Program-made: the position numbers and the translations under genes
Assembly (NCBI GenBank): GCA_963825405.1
Contig: CAWGTB010000005.1
Location: forward strand, 1-64,000
Direction: 5' to 3'
Origin: JACPNO01 sp963825405
Lineage (GTDB): Bacteria > Acidobacteriota > Terriglobia > Bryobacterales > Bryobacteraceae
Length of the DNA: 64,000 bases
Notes under the pieces: generated by a model
What the model was told of the DNA's origin: nothing
What the model saw: the letters and a program-made list of their open reading frames with translations, nothing else
Databases searched by the model: none
Part shown: positions 26,064 to 35,606 of the stretch, in pieces
How positions within the stretch are numbered: the first letter of the stretch is position 1
Layout of the letters: each line of letters opens with the position of its first letter

Positions 26064-27050
26064 GATTCGCTCAGCCATCGCATGGCGCAGGGCGTCCAAG
26101 CCCTTGCCGGTGACGCTCGATATTTCGTAAAAATCCAGACCACGCTCGCGGGCCAAATTGCGCAGCGATTCGACGCGCGCGGGGTCCTGGGCAGCATCCA
26201 TTTTCGTTGCCACGACAATCATGGGCTTGTGGGCCAGGTCTTCGCTGAAGCTGGCCAATTCAGTCATGACGGTTTCGAAATCCTGAACTGGGTCGCGTCC
26301 GGTGGCATCTGACACGTCGACCAGGTGTGCCAGCAGCCGGGTGCGCTCGATGTGGCGCAGGAACTGAACGCCCAGGCCGTGGCCCAGGTGGGCGCCTTCG
26401 ATCAGGCCCGGAATGTCGGCGATGACGAAGCTGCGGAGATCGTCCATCTGCACAACGCCCAGTTGCGGCTCGAGGGTGGTGAAGGGATAGGCGGCAATCT
26501 TGGGCCGGGCAGCAGAAAGGCGCGAGATCAGCGTCGATTTGCCGGCATTCGGAAAACCAACCAGGCCGACGTCGGCCAGCAGTTTCAACTCGAGCCGCAG
26601 AGTGCGCTGCTGTCCGGGCGCGCCGGGGGTGTGCTCGGTGGGCGCTTGGTGCGTGGCAGTCGCGAAACGGGCGTTGCCTTTGCCGCCGTGGCCGCCACGG
26701 GCTACCAGGATGCGTTCGCCGGCGTGGGTGAAATCGTGCAGCAGTTCGCCGGTCTCGTCGTCGTAGGCGATGGTTCCTACCGGCACTTCCAGTTCGATGG
26801 AATGGCCTTCGGCGCCCTTGCAGTTGCTGCCTTCGCCGTGGCGGCCGCGCTGGGCGGTGTGTTCGGGATTGAAGCGGAAATGCAGCAGCGTGTTTTGATG
26901 GCCGGTAGCGGTCATGAAAATATCGCCGCCGCGTCCGCCGTCGCCGCCGCTGGGGCCGCCTTTGGGGACGTACTTTTCGCGGCGGAAGGCCATGCAGCCG
27001 TTGCCGCCGTCGCCGGCTTTCAGGCGGATTTTTACTTCGTCAATGAACAC
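26037..27050 (-). CDS. obgE: GTPase ObgE/CgtA
   Basis: GTG 27050 (MFIDEVKIRLKAGDGGNGC) was chosen because Obg begins so; the frame is open 21 bp further. The Gly-rich Obg fold spans residues 1-155, then the G domain with GFPNAGKST (G1), DIPGLIEGA (G3) and ATKMD (G4). It assembles the large ribosomal subunit and links to stress control. It lies directly downstream of rpmA and rplU, the usual arrangement. Confidence 0.95.
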   Translation of the reverse strand: MFIDEVKIRLKAGDGGNGCMAFRREKYVPKGGPSGGDGGRGGDIFMTATGHQNTLLHFRFNPEHTAQRGRHGEGSNCKGAEGHSIELEVPVGTIAYDDETGELLHDFTHAGERILVARGGHGGKGNARFATATHQAPTEHTPGAPGQQRTLRLELKLLADVGLVGFPNAGKSTLISRLSAARPKIAAYPFTTLEPQLGVVQMDDLRSFVIADIPGLIEGAHLGHGLGVQFLRHIERTRLLAHLVDVSDATGRDPVQDFETVMTELASFSEDLAHKPMIVVATKMDAAQDPARVESLRNLARERGLDFYEISSVTGKGLDALRHAMAERILVGTGELS

Positions 27051-27113
27051 AAGATATGCCGAAAATTTCAAAGGCCGCGCCCTGTAAGCGGGCGGGTCTC
27101 ACGTGCGGGAGGG

Positions 27114-27368
27114 CTAGGCTACTTTGATGCTGACGAACTTGCCCATGCGGCCGCGATCACGGAACTCGACCACGCCGGTGACTTTGGCGAACAGGGTGTC
27201 GTCTTTGCCCCAGCCAACATTCTCGCCGGGCTTCAGACGGGTGCCGCGCTGGCGGATGATGATCGACCCGCCGGGGACCAATTGGCCGCCGAAAACTTTG
27301 ACGCCCAGGCGCTGTGCATTAGAGTCGCGCCCGTTCTTGGAACTGCCTAAACCTTTTTTATGTGCCAT
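27114..27368 (-). CDS. rpmA: 50S ribosomal protein L27
   Basis: At 84 aa it starts MAHKKGLGSSKNGRDSNAQR and has GGSIIIRQRGTR in the middle, as in all bacterial L27. The N-terminal tail reaches the peptidyl-transferase centre. There is no N-terminal cleavage extension of the Firmicutes kind. It is the middle gene of rplU-rpmA-obgE. Confidence 0.97.
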   Translation of the reverse strand: MAHKKGLGSSKNGRDSNAQRLGVKVFGGQLVPGGSIIIRQRGTRLKPGENVGWGKDDTLFAKVTGVVEFRDRGRMGKFVSIKVA

Positions 27369-27377
27369 GACAAATTC

Positions 27378-27689
27378 CTATGCGACGATCTCGCCGACTT
27401 TTACTTCCGTGTAGTCCTGGCGATGCCCTTTGGTGCGCTTGTACTGCTTCTTGCGCTTGAACTTGAACACGATGATCTTTTCGCCGCGGCCCGCCGCGGT
27501 GATAGTGGCGCGAACCCTGGCGCTCCCGGCTTCGGCGCCGGCCAGCACCGGGCTCTCGTCCGGGAACACGGCCAGCACCTTGGAGAACTCGATTTCGGAG
27601 CCGACGTCGCCGCCGAGCTTGGGGATGCGCAGCACATCGCCGGGTTCGACACAATACTGTTTTCCGCCGGTCTCAATAATGGCATGCAT
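27378..27689 (-). CDS. rplU: 50S ribosomal protein L21
   Basis: The start at 27689 (MHAIIETGGKQYCVEPGD) gives 103 aa with the family end FKRKKQYKRTKGHRQDYTEV. The open frame runs on upstream without family sequence. L21 binds 23S rRNA near L20. Nine bases separate it from rpmA. Confidence 0.97.
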   Translation of the reverse strand: MHAIIETGGKQYCVEPGDVLRIPKLGGDVGSEIEFSKVLAVFPDESPVLAGAEAGSARVRATITAAGRGEKIIVFKFKRKKQYKRTKGHRQDYTEVKVGEIVA

Positions 27690-27852
27690 TGGAGAAGCCT
27701 CTTTGAAGCCCAGGCGCACCTGCTGGGTGCGGGGCGCTTTGGTGTAAACCACCATTCTAGTACAGAGGGGGCGCCGCTGACAAATGGGGGGCGGGATCGT
27801 CCCCCTGCTTTTTGACTGAACCACAAACCGCGTTCGCCCGTAAACTAGACAA

Positions 27853-29721
27853 ATGAAGTTTTCATACTATATGTGTGCCTCGGTGCTCCTGGCCGGCTGC
27901 GCCACTGCTCAGACTGGCGTAAGAATCGATCCGGCAACGGGCGGCTGGGGCTGGCTGACTCGTCCCTATCAAACCAGGTCCGTGCCGCCGGTGAGCCTGA
28001 ACAATTCGTCGCGCCTGGAGACGCTGGTGCGGGCGGGCAGGCTTTACATTTCGGCGCCGGATGTAGTCGCGCTGGCCATCGAGAACAACATCGATGTCGA
28101 AGTGCAGCGCTATGGGCCGCTGCTGGCGCGTGAGGTGCTCAAACGCGCCCAGGGAGGCGGCGCGCTGCGTAGCGTGGGGCTGGGAGTCGCGCCCGGGCCG
28201 CAGAGCGTCAGCCTGCAAGGCGTCAGCGTGAATGCCAGCGGGGTGAACGCCGGCGCAGCCGGGGGCGGCGTGAGTTCGGGCGGCGGTATCGTCACCCAGC
28301 TCGGACCGGCGATTCCGGCACTCGATCCCACGGTGATCTTTTTCGCCAACTTCCAGCATTCAACAACGCCCCAGAGCAACACGGTGCTCACCGGAACCAC
28401 CGCGCTGATCCAAGATACGCGCACCTATCAGGCGCAGTATGCGCAGAACTGGGCTTTTGGCCTGAATGCGCAAGTGACCTATGGCAGCCAATACACGAAG
28501 GTCAACAGCCAGTTTTTCACTTTGAATCCGTTCACGGCGGGCAGCCTGGATCTGCAGCTGACGCAGAATCTGCTGCAGGGTTTTGGCTCGGCCGTGAACA
28601 CCCGCAACATACGCGTCCAGAAAAATAATCTGAAGGTCACTGATTTGCAGTTCAAGCAGCAGGTGATCACCACGGTCTCCGCGGTTCTCAATCTGTATTG
28701 GGATCTGGTGAGTTTTCACGAAGACCTGCGCGCGCGCAAGCAGGAGCTAGAGACGGCGCAGCAACTGCTCGACGACAACAAGAAGCAGGTGGCGGATGGC
28801 ACGCTCGCGGAGATCGAAATCACGCGCGCTGAATCGCAGCTCTACACGGCCAAGCAGGATTTGGTGATTTCGGAGACCAACCTGCTGCAGCAGGAAACGG
28901 TCCTGAAAAACGCCTTGAGCCGGAACGGCGTAGCCAGCCCGACGTTGATGTCCGTGCACATCGTGCCGCTCGACAAGATCACGATTCCCGCAAAGGACGA
29001 TATCCGGCCGGTGGAGGAGCTGGTGGCCGACGCGCTCGCTAAGCGGGTGGAGATGGCGCAAAGCCGCACCAACATCGAAAGCAATCAGTTGAACCTGGTG
29101 GGTATCAAGAATTCGTTGAAGCCCACGCTGCAGGCCTTTGCGGAGCTGACCAACAACGGCCTATCCGGCGGGCTGACGGCGCTTGGAATCGCCCAAGGCG
29201 GCTCCGCGCTTGCCGGAGGGTACGGCGAGCTGCTGGCGCAGATTGCCCGGCGAAATTATCCGAACTATTCGGCAGGCATCTCGTTGAACATTCCGATTCG
29301 CAATCGCGCGGCGCAGTCGGACTACGTCACCAGCCTGATCGAAATCCGGCAGAACGAATTGAATTTGCAAAAGAGCATCAATCAGATCCGCGTGGACGTG
29401 CACAACGCCGTGATCGGATTGCAGCAGGCGCGCGCCCGCTATGACGCGGCGGCCAAGGCACGGGTGCTGCAGAAAGAGACGCTCGATGCGGACCGGCGCA
29501 AGTATGAACTAGGCGCGATTACCTCATATCAGGTGGTGCAGGATCAACGCGACCTGGCGAACACGGAAAGCGCGGAAGTGCAGGCCATGGCTAATTTCAC
29601 TCATGCGCGAATTGCTTTCGAGCAGGCGCTCGGGATCACGCTGGATGTGAATAACATTTCGCTGGACGAAGCTTTGTCTGGGCAAGTCAGCGGCGGCAAG
29701 GCCGGAAAGGAGCGGCCGTGA
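27853..29721 (+). CDS. TolC-family outer membrane protein, predicted lipoprotein (first of a pair)
   Basis: At 622 aa, with a lipobox LAGC at residues 13-16. The OEP repeats are visible: ALAIENNIDVEVQRYGPLLA, QLTQNLLQGFG, VLNLYWDLVSFHEDLRAR, the coiled DNKKQVADGTLAEIEITRAES, and QVVQDQRDLANTES near the end. It forms an outer membrane and periplasmic channel for efflux or secretion. Its last codon overlaps the start of its paralogue. No periplasmic adaptor or pump gene is nearby. Confidence 0.9.
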   Translation: MKFSYYMCASVLLAGCATAQTGVRIDPATGGWGWLTRPYQTRSVPPVSLNNSSRLETLVRAGRLYISAPDVVALAIENNIDVEVQRYGPLLAREVLKRAQGGGALRSVGLGVAPGPQSVSLQGVSVNASGVNAGAAGGGVSSGGGIVTQLGPAIPALDPTVIFFANFQHSTTPQSNTVLTGTTALIQDTRTYQAQYAQNWAFGLNAQVTYGSQYTKVNSQFFTLNPFTAGSLDLQLTQNLLQGFGSAVNTRNIRVQKNNLKVTDLQFKQQVITTVSAVLNLYWDLVSFHEDLRARKQELETAQQLLDDNKKQVADGTLAEIEITRAESQLYTAKQDLVISETNLLQQETVLKNALSRNGVASPTLMSVHIVPLDKITIPAKDDIRPVEELVADALAKRVEMAQSRTNIESNQLNLVGIKNSLKPTLQAFAELTNNGLSGGLTALGIAQGGSALAGGYGELLAQIARRNYPNYSAGISLNIPIRNRAAQSDYVTSLIEIRQNELNLQKSINQIRVDVHNAVIGLQQARARYDAAAKARVLQKETLDADRRKYELGAITSYQVVQDQRDLANTESAEVQAMANFTHARIAFEQALGITLDVNNISLDEALSGQVSGGKAGKERP

Positions 29722-31625
29722 TCACGCTTCGCAAAGCTGTGGCGCTGGGATTGTGCTACGTGTGGCCGGCTTCCTCCATCTGGGCGCAGCAGGCTTCCAT
29801 TGAACCTGAGCGGCCGTCGGCGCCGGTGCTGTTGCGGCCGTACTCGGCAGCGCAAGTGCCTCCCGTCCGTCTGGCGAATTCCGGCCGGCTCGGCGAACTG
29901 GTACGCGCTGGCCGGCTGTATTTGACCGTGCAGGATGCGATTGCCCTTGCGCTGGAAAACAATATCGATCTCGAAATTGCCCGGTACAGCCCGTTTACGT
30001 CTGCATGGGCGGTCGAGCGTGCCCAGGCGGGTGGAGCCTTGCCGGGCGTGCCCAGCGGCGCATCGCAAGCGGGATCGGTTGCTAACGGGCAAGGTGTCCT
30101 AGGAAGCCAGGCGGCGGCGGGCGTGAGCAGTAACGGGAGCGCCACGGGCGGCACCGGACCCGGCAACGCGACAATTTCTCAAATTGGCCCGGTCACGCAG
30201 ACGCTGGATCCGGCGTTTCAGGAAACCACCACGTTCAGTCACCGGACCACGCCGCAGCCGAACACAGTCCAGAGCATTACGGCTGAGCTGATCTCGAATA
30301 CGCGCGTGTCCACGGCGTCGTTCCAGCAAGGCTTTTTGACCGGCGGCAGCGTGGCGGTCACTTATAGCGGTCACTACCTGAATGAGAATTCGCCGACCGA
30401 CGTTCTGAATCCATCGGTCGCGGATAATTTGTCGGTGTCGTTCCAGCACAATCTGCTGCGGGGCTTTGGCGTGGCCATGAACGCGCGCACCATAACCGTG
30501 GCCAAGATGAATTTCAAGACATCGGATCTCAATTTCCAAACGCAGGTTACCGCGACCGTGGTGGCCGTTCTGAATGCGTACTACGCGCTGGCCGCCGATT
30601 ACGAAGACGTGAAAGCCAAGCAGAGCGCCATGGACGTGGCGCAGTCGTTTTTCACCGACAACAAGAGACGCGTGGAGCTGGGTTCGCTGGCGGAGGCGGA
30701 TTTGACGACGTCGGAATCGCAGGTCGCTACCAGCCAGCAGAATCTGGTCGTTTCGCAGACGACTTTGCAGCAGCAGGAAATTGCCTTGAAGAATTTGCTG
30801 AGCCGGACCGGGGTCGCCGACCCGTTACTGGCCAACACGCAAATCGTGCCGGTGGATCGGATTGCTATTCCGGAAAGAGACGACCTCCCTGCTCTGCCCG
30901 ACCTCATTCAGAAAGCCTTCGCCAATCGAACCGATCTGGCCGCGCAAAAAGCCAATATGGACGCGGCGGAAATTTCGACGTTAGGAACCAAGAACGGCGT
31001 GCTGCCTTCCGCGCAAGTCTTCGGCGCCGAGAGTCATGCGGGACTGGCCGGATCGCCCAGGCAGGTGGTGACCGGGGGAGTCGTCGAGACACCGGATCCT
31101 TACTTTGTGGGAGGCACAGGCGCGGCGCTGGGCCAGATTTTCCGGCGCAATTTTCCCACCGAGCGCATTGGCGTTTTTTATCTGGCGCAACTCGGTAACC
31201 GCCAGGCGCAGGCGGACAACGGCATCGATCAACTGCAACTGCGGCAGACGCAGCTTACCAATCAGAAGAGCCTCAACCAGGTGGGCGTGGACGTTTTGAA
31301 TTCGGTGATCGCCCTGCAGCAGGCGCGGGTGCGCTATGACACGGCCGTGCAAAATCGAGTGCTGGCGCAAAAGCTGCTGGACGCCGAGCAGAGGAAGTTT
31401 ACGTTGGGCGCATCCACGACTTTCAACGTGATTCAACAGCAGCGGGATCTGGTAGCGGCGGAATCCGGCGTGATTGCAGCACTCACGGCCTATGGCAGCG
31501 CGCGCGTTACACTCGACCGCACATTGGGCACGACACTCGAAGCCAATCAAATCTCGATTGCCGACGCGCGAACGGGCAAAGTGGCGCGGGCGTCATCGCT
31601 GCCCGCAGTTTTGCCGGAACCCTAG
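29718..31625 (+). CDS. TolC-family outer membrane protein (second of a pair)
   Basis: GTG 29718 overlaps the stop of the previous gene by four bases (GTGA). At 635 aa it follows the same plan: signal peptide, IALALENNIDLEIARYSPF, SFQHNLLRGFGVAMNARTI, the coiled DNKRRVELGSLAEADLTTSE, NVIQQQRDLVAAESG. It is a paralogue of its neighbour rather than a copy, with a different Gly/Ala linker at residues 100-155. The tight coupling suggests the two are made together, possibly as a mixed trimer. Confidence 0.9.
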   Translation: MITLRKAVALGLCYVWPASSIWAQQASIEPERPSAPVLLRPYSAAQVPPVRLANSGRLGELVRAGRLYLTVQDAIALALENNIDLEIARYSPFTSAWAVERAQAGGALPGVPSGASQAGSVANGQGVLGSQAAAGVSSNGSATGGTGPGNATISQIGPVTQTLDPAFQETTTFSHRTTPQPNTVQSITAELISNTRVSTASFQQGFLTGGSVAVTYSGHYLNENSPTDVLNPSVADNLSVSFQHNLLRGFGVAMNARTITVAKMNFKTSDLNFQTQVTATVVAVLNAYYALAADYEDVKAKQSAMDVAQSFFTDNKRRVELGSLAEADLTTSESQVATSQQNLVVSQTTLQQQEIALKNLLSRTGVADPLLANTQIVPVDRIAIPERDDLPALPDLIQKAFANRTDLAAQKANMDAAEISTLGTKNGVLPSAQVFGAESHAGLAGSPRQVVTGGVVETPDPYFVGGTGAALGQIFRRNFPTERIGVFYLAQLGNRQAQADNGIDQLQLRQTQLTNQKSLNQVGVDVLNSVIALQQARVRYDTAVQNRVLAQKLLDAEQRKFTLGASTTFNVIQQQRDLVAAESGVIAALTAYGSARVTLDRTLGTTLEANQISIADARTGKVARASSLPAVLPEP

Positions 31626-31626
31626 C

Positions 31627-32010
31627 TCAATCGCTTTGCCGGCGGCGCCGTTCAGCTCGCCGCACACGCGCTTCGTCCATGCCGAAATAATGCGCGACTT
31701 CGTGCCACACCGTTTCGGCGACCATTTTTTCCAAATGCGCCGCGTTGCGCGCCAGCCGCTCGTGCGGACCCTGGAAGATGATGATCTGGTCGGGCATGAC
31801 GAAGCCGTCGGAGACGCTGCGCGCGGTAAGCGGGCGGCCGCGGTAAAGCCCTAGTAAGGTCGAGCCGGAGTTTACGCCTGCGGACCGCAGTTCGCGTGCC
31901 GAGGGTTCCTGTTCCACGATCACGGCGATGTTGGAAAGCTTGCGGCGGAAAGGCAGCGGAATCCTCGCACAGGCCCGTTCCACCAGCCGATCAAATTCCT
32001 GAGCGGTCAT
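31627..32010 (-). CDS. Minimal zincin-type metallopeptidase family protein
   Basis: This 127 aa protein carries the zinc motif HEVAHYFG at residues 103-110 followed by MDE, the pattern of the short DUF1025-type minimal zincins. VMPDQIIIFQGPHER upstream also fits the family. It has no signal peptide. Proteolytic activity is unproven for most members. It is convergent with the TolC pair and ends one base after it. Confidence 0.85.
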   Translation of the reverse strand: MTAQEFDRLVERACARIPLPFRRKLSNIAVIVEQEPSARELRSAGVNSGSTLLGLYRGRPLTARSVSDGFVMPDQIIIFQGPHERLARNAAHLEKMVAETVWHEVAHYFGMDEARVRRAERRRRQSD

Positions 32011-32051
32011 CTGCTCCTGTTATTTTATGGCCAGTCGGATAGAATCGCGTC

Positions 32052-32636
32052 ATGCGCTTCATGTTGGTTCTAGCTTCGGTTGTCCTGGCCTTGGGACAGG
32101 AGGCAAAAGAAGGAACCGCCGGTGACGCCCAAAAGCTGGTAACAATCCGGGAAATCGCCGTTGAGGGCACAAGGCTGCCCGGCCGTTCGGTTATCCGGCT
32201 GGCGCAGATCAAGATTGGCGACCAGGTGAATTTCTTAAAGCTGAACGACGCGCTGCAAAAAGTAATGCGTAGCGGGCTCATCAGCCACATCGACTTCGAA
32301 TACGAGTCGCTGCCGGACAAAGAGACGGACGTGATCCTCCATATGAAATGCACGGACGAGAAGCCCGTGGCAAGAGCGTCGATTCAGATTCCTAAAGTGA
32401 ACGAGGATGAAGTGTGGACGTGGCTCACCAATGTGGACCCGATATTTACGCGGGACATGCCGCCAACAGAGGCCGCGATCCAGCTCTATTCATTTTGGAT
32501 CGGCAAATACGTGGCAGATCATGGTGACCCGAACTTTAAGAAACACTCCGCCATAGTAGCCGATGCCTCCAGCTCGAGCGGAGGGAACGCGACGGATCGC
32601 CTGATTTTCAAGGTGGTGAAGCTCCCTGGGAAATAG
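32052..32636 (+). CDS. Secreted POTRA-domain protein
   Basis: A signal peptide (RFMLVLASVVLALG) precedes a POTRA-like segment at about residues 28-95: VTIREIAVEGTRLPGRSVIR, ALQKVMRSGLISHIDFEYE, TDVILHMKC. These domains occur in BamA and outer membrane export proteins. At 194 aa no beta-barrel follows; the second half (TWLTNVDPIFTRDMP and onwards) is of unknown fold. It may assist outer membrane assembly. Confidence 0.6.
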   Translation: MRFMLVLASVVLALGQEAKEGTAGDAQKLVTIREIAVEGTRLPGRSVIRLAQIKIGDQVNFLKLNDALQKVMRSGLISHIDFEYESLPDKETDVILHMKCTDEKPVARASIQIPKVNEDEVWTWLTNVDPIFTRDMPPTEAAIQLYSFWIGKYVADHGDPNFKKHSAIVADASSSSGGNATDRLIFKVVKLPGK

Positions 32637-32638
32637 CC

Positions 32639-33538
32639 TCAGACCTTGTCGCAGAGCGGCAGGACGAGATCGATCAGGCCGTCCATTTCCTCCGCGTTGG
32701 TTTGCTCCAGGTGCAAATAGGGCTCGCGCAGGCGATCGTACTGGATGACGCCGCGGCGCTTCAGCATACGTTTGTCGAGCACGATGCCGGCTTCGAGATG
32801 TTGCAGGCAGAACGCCATGTACGGCAGCGTGCGGTAGAGCAGCGCTCTTGACTCTTCGACTTTTCCTTCGTCAAACAGACTGACGATGCGCGCGTAGACT
32901 TCCGTGATTCCGGGACCGGCCATGATGGCGCCCGCGCCGCGCGGCATGCCATCGGCCATGTACATGCCCCAAAGCCCGAAGATCACCTGCACCTGGCCAC
33001 CGGTGCCGCGAATAATTTCGGCGCACTTGGCGCCGGGCAGCGGATTTTCCAGTTTGGCGAAATGCAGATTCTTAACCCGGCTTGCCAGATCGAGATACAC
33101 GCTGGCGGGAATGCCGGATCCGGTGAGGTCGAGATCCTGCACCATAATCGAAATGCCGACCGAGCCTGCGACGCGCTCATAGAACAGCGTCAGTTCTTTG
33201 ATGCTGAGCGGGGCGGTGCGCGGCGGTATCACCATCAGGCAATCAGCGCCTTGCTTCTCGGCCCAGCGCGAAAATTCGATGGTGTTGAAGACGGAGCCCG
33301 AGCCCGTGCTGATGATTAGTGGCTTGCGTTTGCGCGTCTGATCGAGCACGATTTCGGCGACGCGGTAGCGCTCCGGGTCGGAAAGTTTATAGGCTTCGCT
33401 GCCGAGGCCGGGTACGCAAACCGCAGCCGCGCCGCGATCTATGGAAAAATCAACTTGTCTTCGCAAATCGGTTTCGTCGATGGTCTCGTCATCGCGAAAC
33501 GGCGTCATCATCACTGGAATGCACCCTCTGAGTTTCAC
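32639..33538 (-). CDS. Dihydrodipicolinate synthase/N-acetylneuraminate lyase family aldolase
   Basis: This 299 aa TIM barrel has GAAAVCVPGLGSEAYKLS (the usual G-x-x-GE loop) and the Schiff-base Lys in HFAKLENP. The catalytic Tyr found in classical members at the YNxP position is replaced in IMVQDLDLTGSG, as in a large uncharacterised branch. It probably cleaves or forms a 2-keto sugar acid. It faces the alpha-galactosidase gene across a short gap and may share that sugar pathway. Confidence 0.8.
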   Translation of the reverse strand: MKLRGCIPVMMTPFRDDETIDETDLRRQVDFSIDRGAAAVCVPGLGSEAYKLSDPERYRVAEIVLDQTRKRKPLIISTGSGSVFNTIEFSRWAEKQGADCLMVIPPRTAPLSIKELTLFYERVAGSVGISIMVQDLDLTGSGIPASVYLDLASRVKNLHFAKLENPLPGAKCAEIIRGTGGQVQVIFGLWGMYMADGMPRGAGAIMAGPGITEVYARIVSLFDEGKVEESRALLYRTLPYMAFCLQHLEAGIVLDKRMLKRRGVIQYDRLREPYLHLEQTNAEEMDGLIDLVLPLCDKV

Positions 33539-33552
33539 AATCCTCCTGTAAG

Positions 33553-35604
33553 ATGTTCCCGTTCATTCTCTCAAAAGCAGCTATGATTGCGAACGAAGGT
33601 ATTTCTCTGCACATCAGATTGTTCATTATCGCTGCGCTGATTGGTAACGCAGCATGGGCCGCGACGCCAACGGCTGGCGAAATCCAAGTGGCGAGCCAGT
33701 GGACGGAGCGGTACTTTAGCCCGGGCGCCCAGGTAGTGCCGTTTTCTTTCGTCTATGGCGGAAGGCCTTCCGCTGAACTTCTCACGACCTGGCCCGTCAC
33801 GCGCGATCAGAAGCAGCTTGACCGAAACCGGAGTCAGCGCAGTTTGAGTTGGAAAGATCCGAAGACAGGCATTGAAGTGCGGTGTGTCGCGGTGGAGTAC
33901 ACGGATTGGCCTGTAGTCGAGTGGACGGTTTATTTCAAAAACACCGGCAACGCGAACACTCCCATCCTCGAAAACATTCAAGGGCTCGACATCCGCGTGG
34001 AGCGCGCGGAAGGCGCGGAGTTCGTGCTGCACCAGCACCGCGGCGACAACAATATTCCCGAAAGCTATCAGCCGTTCTCGGAGCCACTGCTGGTGAATAG
34101 CAGCAAGACCGCGCGGCCCGCGGCTGGCCGGCCTACCGATTCCAGTTTTCCTTATTACAACTTGCAGATGCCGGGCGGCGGGTTGATTGCAGCGGTCGGC
34201 TGGCCTGGCCAGTGGGCGACTAGGTTCGAGCGCGACAGCGCCCGCGGCCTGCGCTTCACCGCTGGCCAGGATTTGACGCATCTCTATCTCAAGCCCGGCG
34301 AGGAAATACGCACGCCGCTCATCGCGCTGCTTTTCTGGCAAGGCACGGAAACGGTGCGCGCGCAGAATGTCTGGCGAAGTTGGATGCTGGCGCAGAATCT
34401 GCCGCGTCCCGGCGGCAAGCTGCCTGCCCCGCTCAACGCCTTTTGCGACGGCGGCTTTTTCCCCGGGCTCGCGGTCAGCGAAGCCGGCGAAAAGCAATTT
34501 ATCGATGCGCTGACGCGCGAGCACGTGAAACTGGATTACTGGTGGATCGATGCCGGCTGGTATCCCTGCCGCAATGACTGGCAGAACACCGGAACGTGGG
34601 AGCCTGACCCGGAGCGTTTCCCGAACGGCATTAAAGCCGTGAGCGATTACGTGCACGCCCGTGGGATTAAGCTGGTGCTTTGGTTTGAGCCGGAACGCGC
34701 ATCAGCCGGATCATGGCTGGCCGTGAATCATCCCGAGTGGCTGCTCGGCGGAAAGCTCTTCAACATGGGCAACCCGGAGGCGCGGCAGTGGATGACCGAG
34801 CATGTGGATCGCCTGATTCGCGAGCAAGGCGTCGATCTCTACCGGCAGGATTTCAATATTGCTCCGCTCGGATTCTGGCGTCAGAACGATAGCGCAGATC
34901 GTCAGGGTGCCACCGAAAATTTTCACGTGCAGGGCTACCTGGCTTACTGGGATGAACTGCGGCGCAGGCATCCGGGTATGCTGATCGATAGCTGCTCGGG
35001 CGGAGGCAGGCGCAACGATCTGGAAACTTTGCGGCGCGCGGTGCCATTGCTGCGCAGCGATTATCAGGCGTTCGATGGCAACCCGGGTTATGCGATCGGC
35101 AACCAGGGCCACACGTACGGGCTCTCGTCGTGGCTGCCGTATTATGGCCAAGGCGTTTATATCACGGCGGCCAATGCGGCGTATTATGCGCGCAGCCACA
35201 TGTCACCGTCCTTTTCGATTGCGGTGGACGTGCGCAAGCCCGGCATCGATTGGGAGCTTTACCGGCGGCTAGTGAGCCAGTGGCGCGAAGTGGCGGACTG
35301 CATGTTGGGCGATTATTATCCGTTGAGCCCGTACAGCTTGGAAAGCGATCGCTGGATTGCGTGGCAATTCGATCGTCCCGAACAAGGCGATGGGATGATT
35401 CAGGCTTTTCGGCGCGACAGCAGCGGCGAACGTGTCATGACTTTTCGCCTGCACGGCATTGACGCAGCCGCGCAGTACGAGGTCACAGATCTGGACATTG
35501 GAGCAGCAAAAATTATTTCCGGCAGAGAATTGCAGGAGCGCGGGTTGGAAGTGGCAATCGATGCCCAGCCTGGCTCTGTCGTTTTCAAATACAGAAAAAG
35601 ATAA
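33553..35604 (+). CDS. GH36-family alpha-galactosidase
   Basis: A signal peptide (LFIIAALIGNAAWA) is followed by a 683 aa protein with the clan-D motifs: YWWIDAGWYP, LVLWFEPERASAGSW, the nucleophile Asp in DLYRQDFN near residue 432, and SCSGGGRRNDLET with the acid/base Asp near 488. It releases alpha-galactose from plant oligosaccharides, likely in the periplasm. It ends two bases before the 2-hydroxyacid dehydrogenase. An inner ATG at 33583 is the alternative start. Confidence 0.9.
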   Translation: MFPFILSKAAMIANEGISLHIRLFIIAALIGNAAWAATPTAGEIQVASQWTERYFSPGAQVVPFSFVYGGRPSAELLTTWPVTRDQKQLDRNRSQRSLSWKDPKTGIEVRCVAVEYTDWPVVEWTVYFKNTGNANTPILENIQGLDIRVERAEGAEFVLHQHRGDNNIPESYQPFSEPLLVNSSKTARPAAGRPTDSSFPYYNLQMPGGGLIAAVGWPGQWATRFERDSARGLRFTAGQDLTHLYLKPGEEIRTPLIALLFWQGTETVRAQNVWRSWMLAQNLPRPGGKLPAPLNAFCDGGFFPGLAVSEAGEKQFIDALTREHVKLDYWWIDAGWYPCRNDWQNTGTWEPDPERFPNGIKAVSDYVHARGIKLVLWFEPERASAGSWLAVNHPEWLLGGKLFNMGNPEARQWMTEHVDRLIREQGVDLYRQDFNIAPLGFWRQNDSADRQGATENFHVQGYLAYWDELRRRHPGMLIDSCSGGGRRNDLETLRRAVPLLRSDYQAFDGNPGYAIGNQGHTYGLSSWLPYYGQGVYITAANAAYYARSHMSPSFSIAVDVRKPGIDWELYRRLVSQWREVADCMLGDYYPLSPYSLESDRWIAWQFDRPEQGDGMIQAFRRDSSGERVMTFRLHGIDAAAQYEVTDLDIGAAKIISGRELQERGLEVAIDAQPGSVVFKYRKR

Positions 35605-35606
35605 TT

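Noticed and set aside
26325..27350. Forward frame of 341 codons
   Set aside because: It is antisense to obgE and rpmA, both certain; the high-GC third positions keep it open.
33571..34656. Minus-strand frame of 361 codons
   Set aside because: It is antisense to the alpha-galactosidase, whose motifs are all present.
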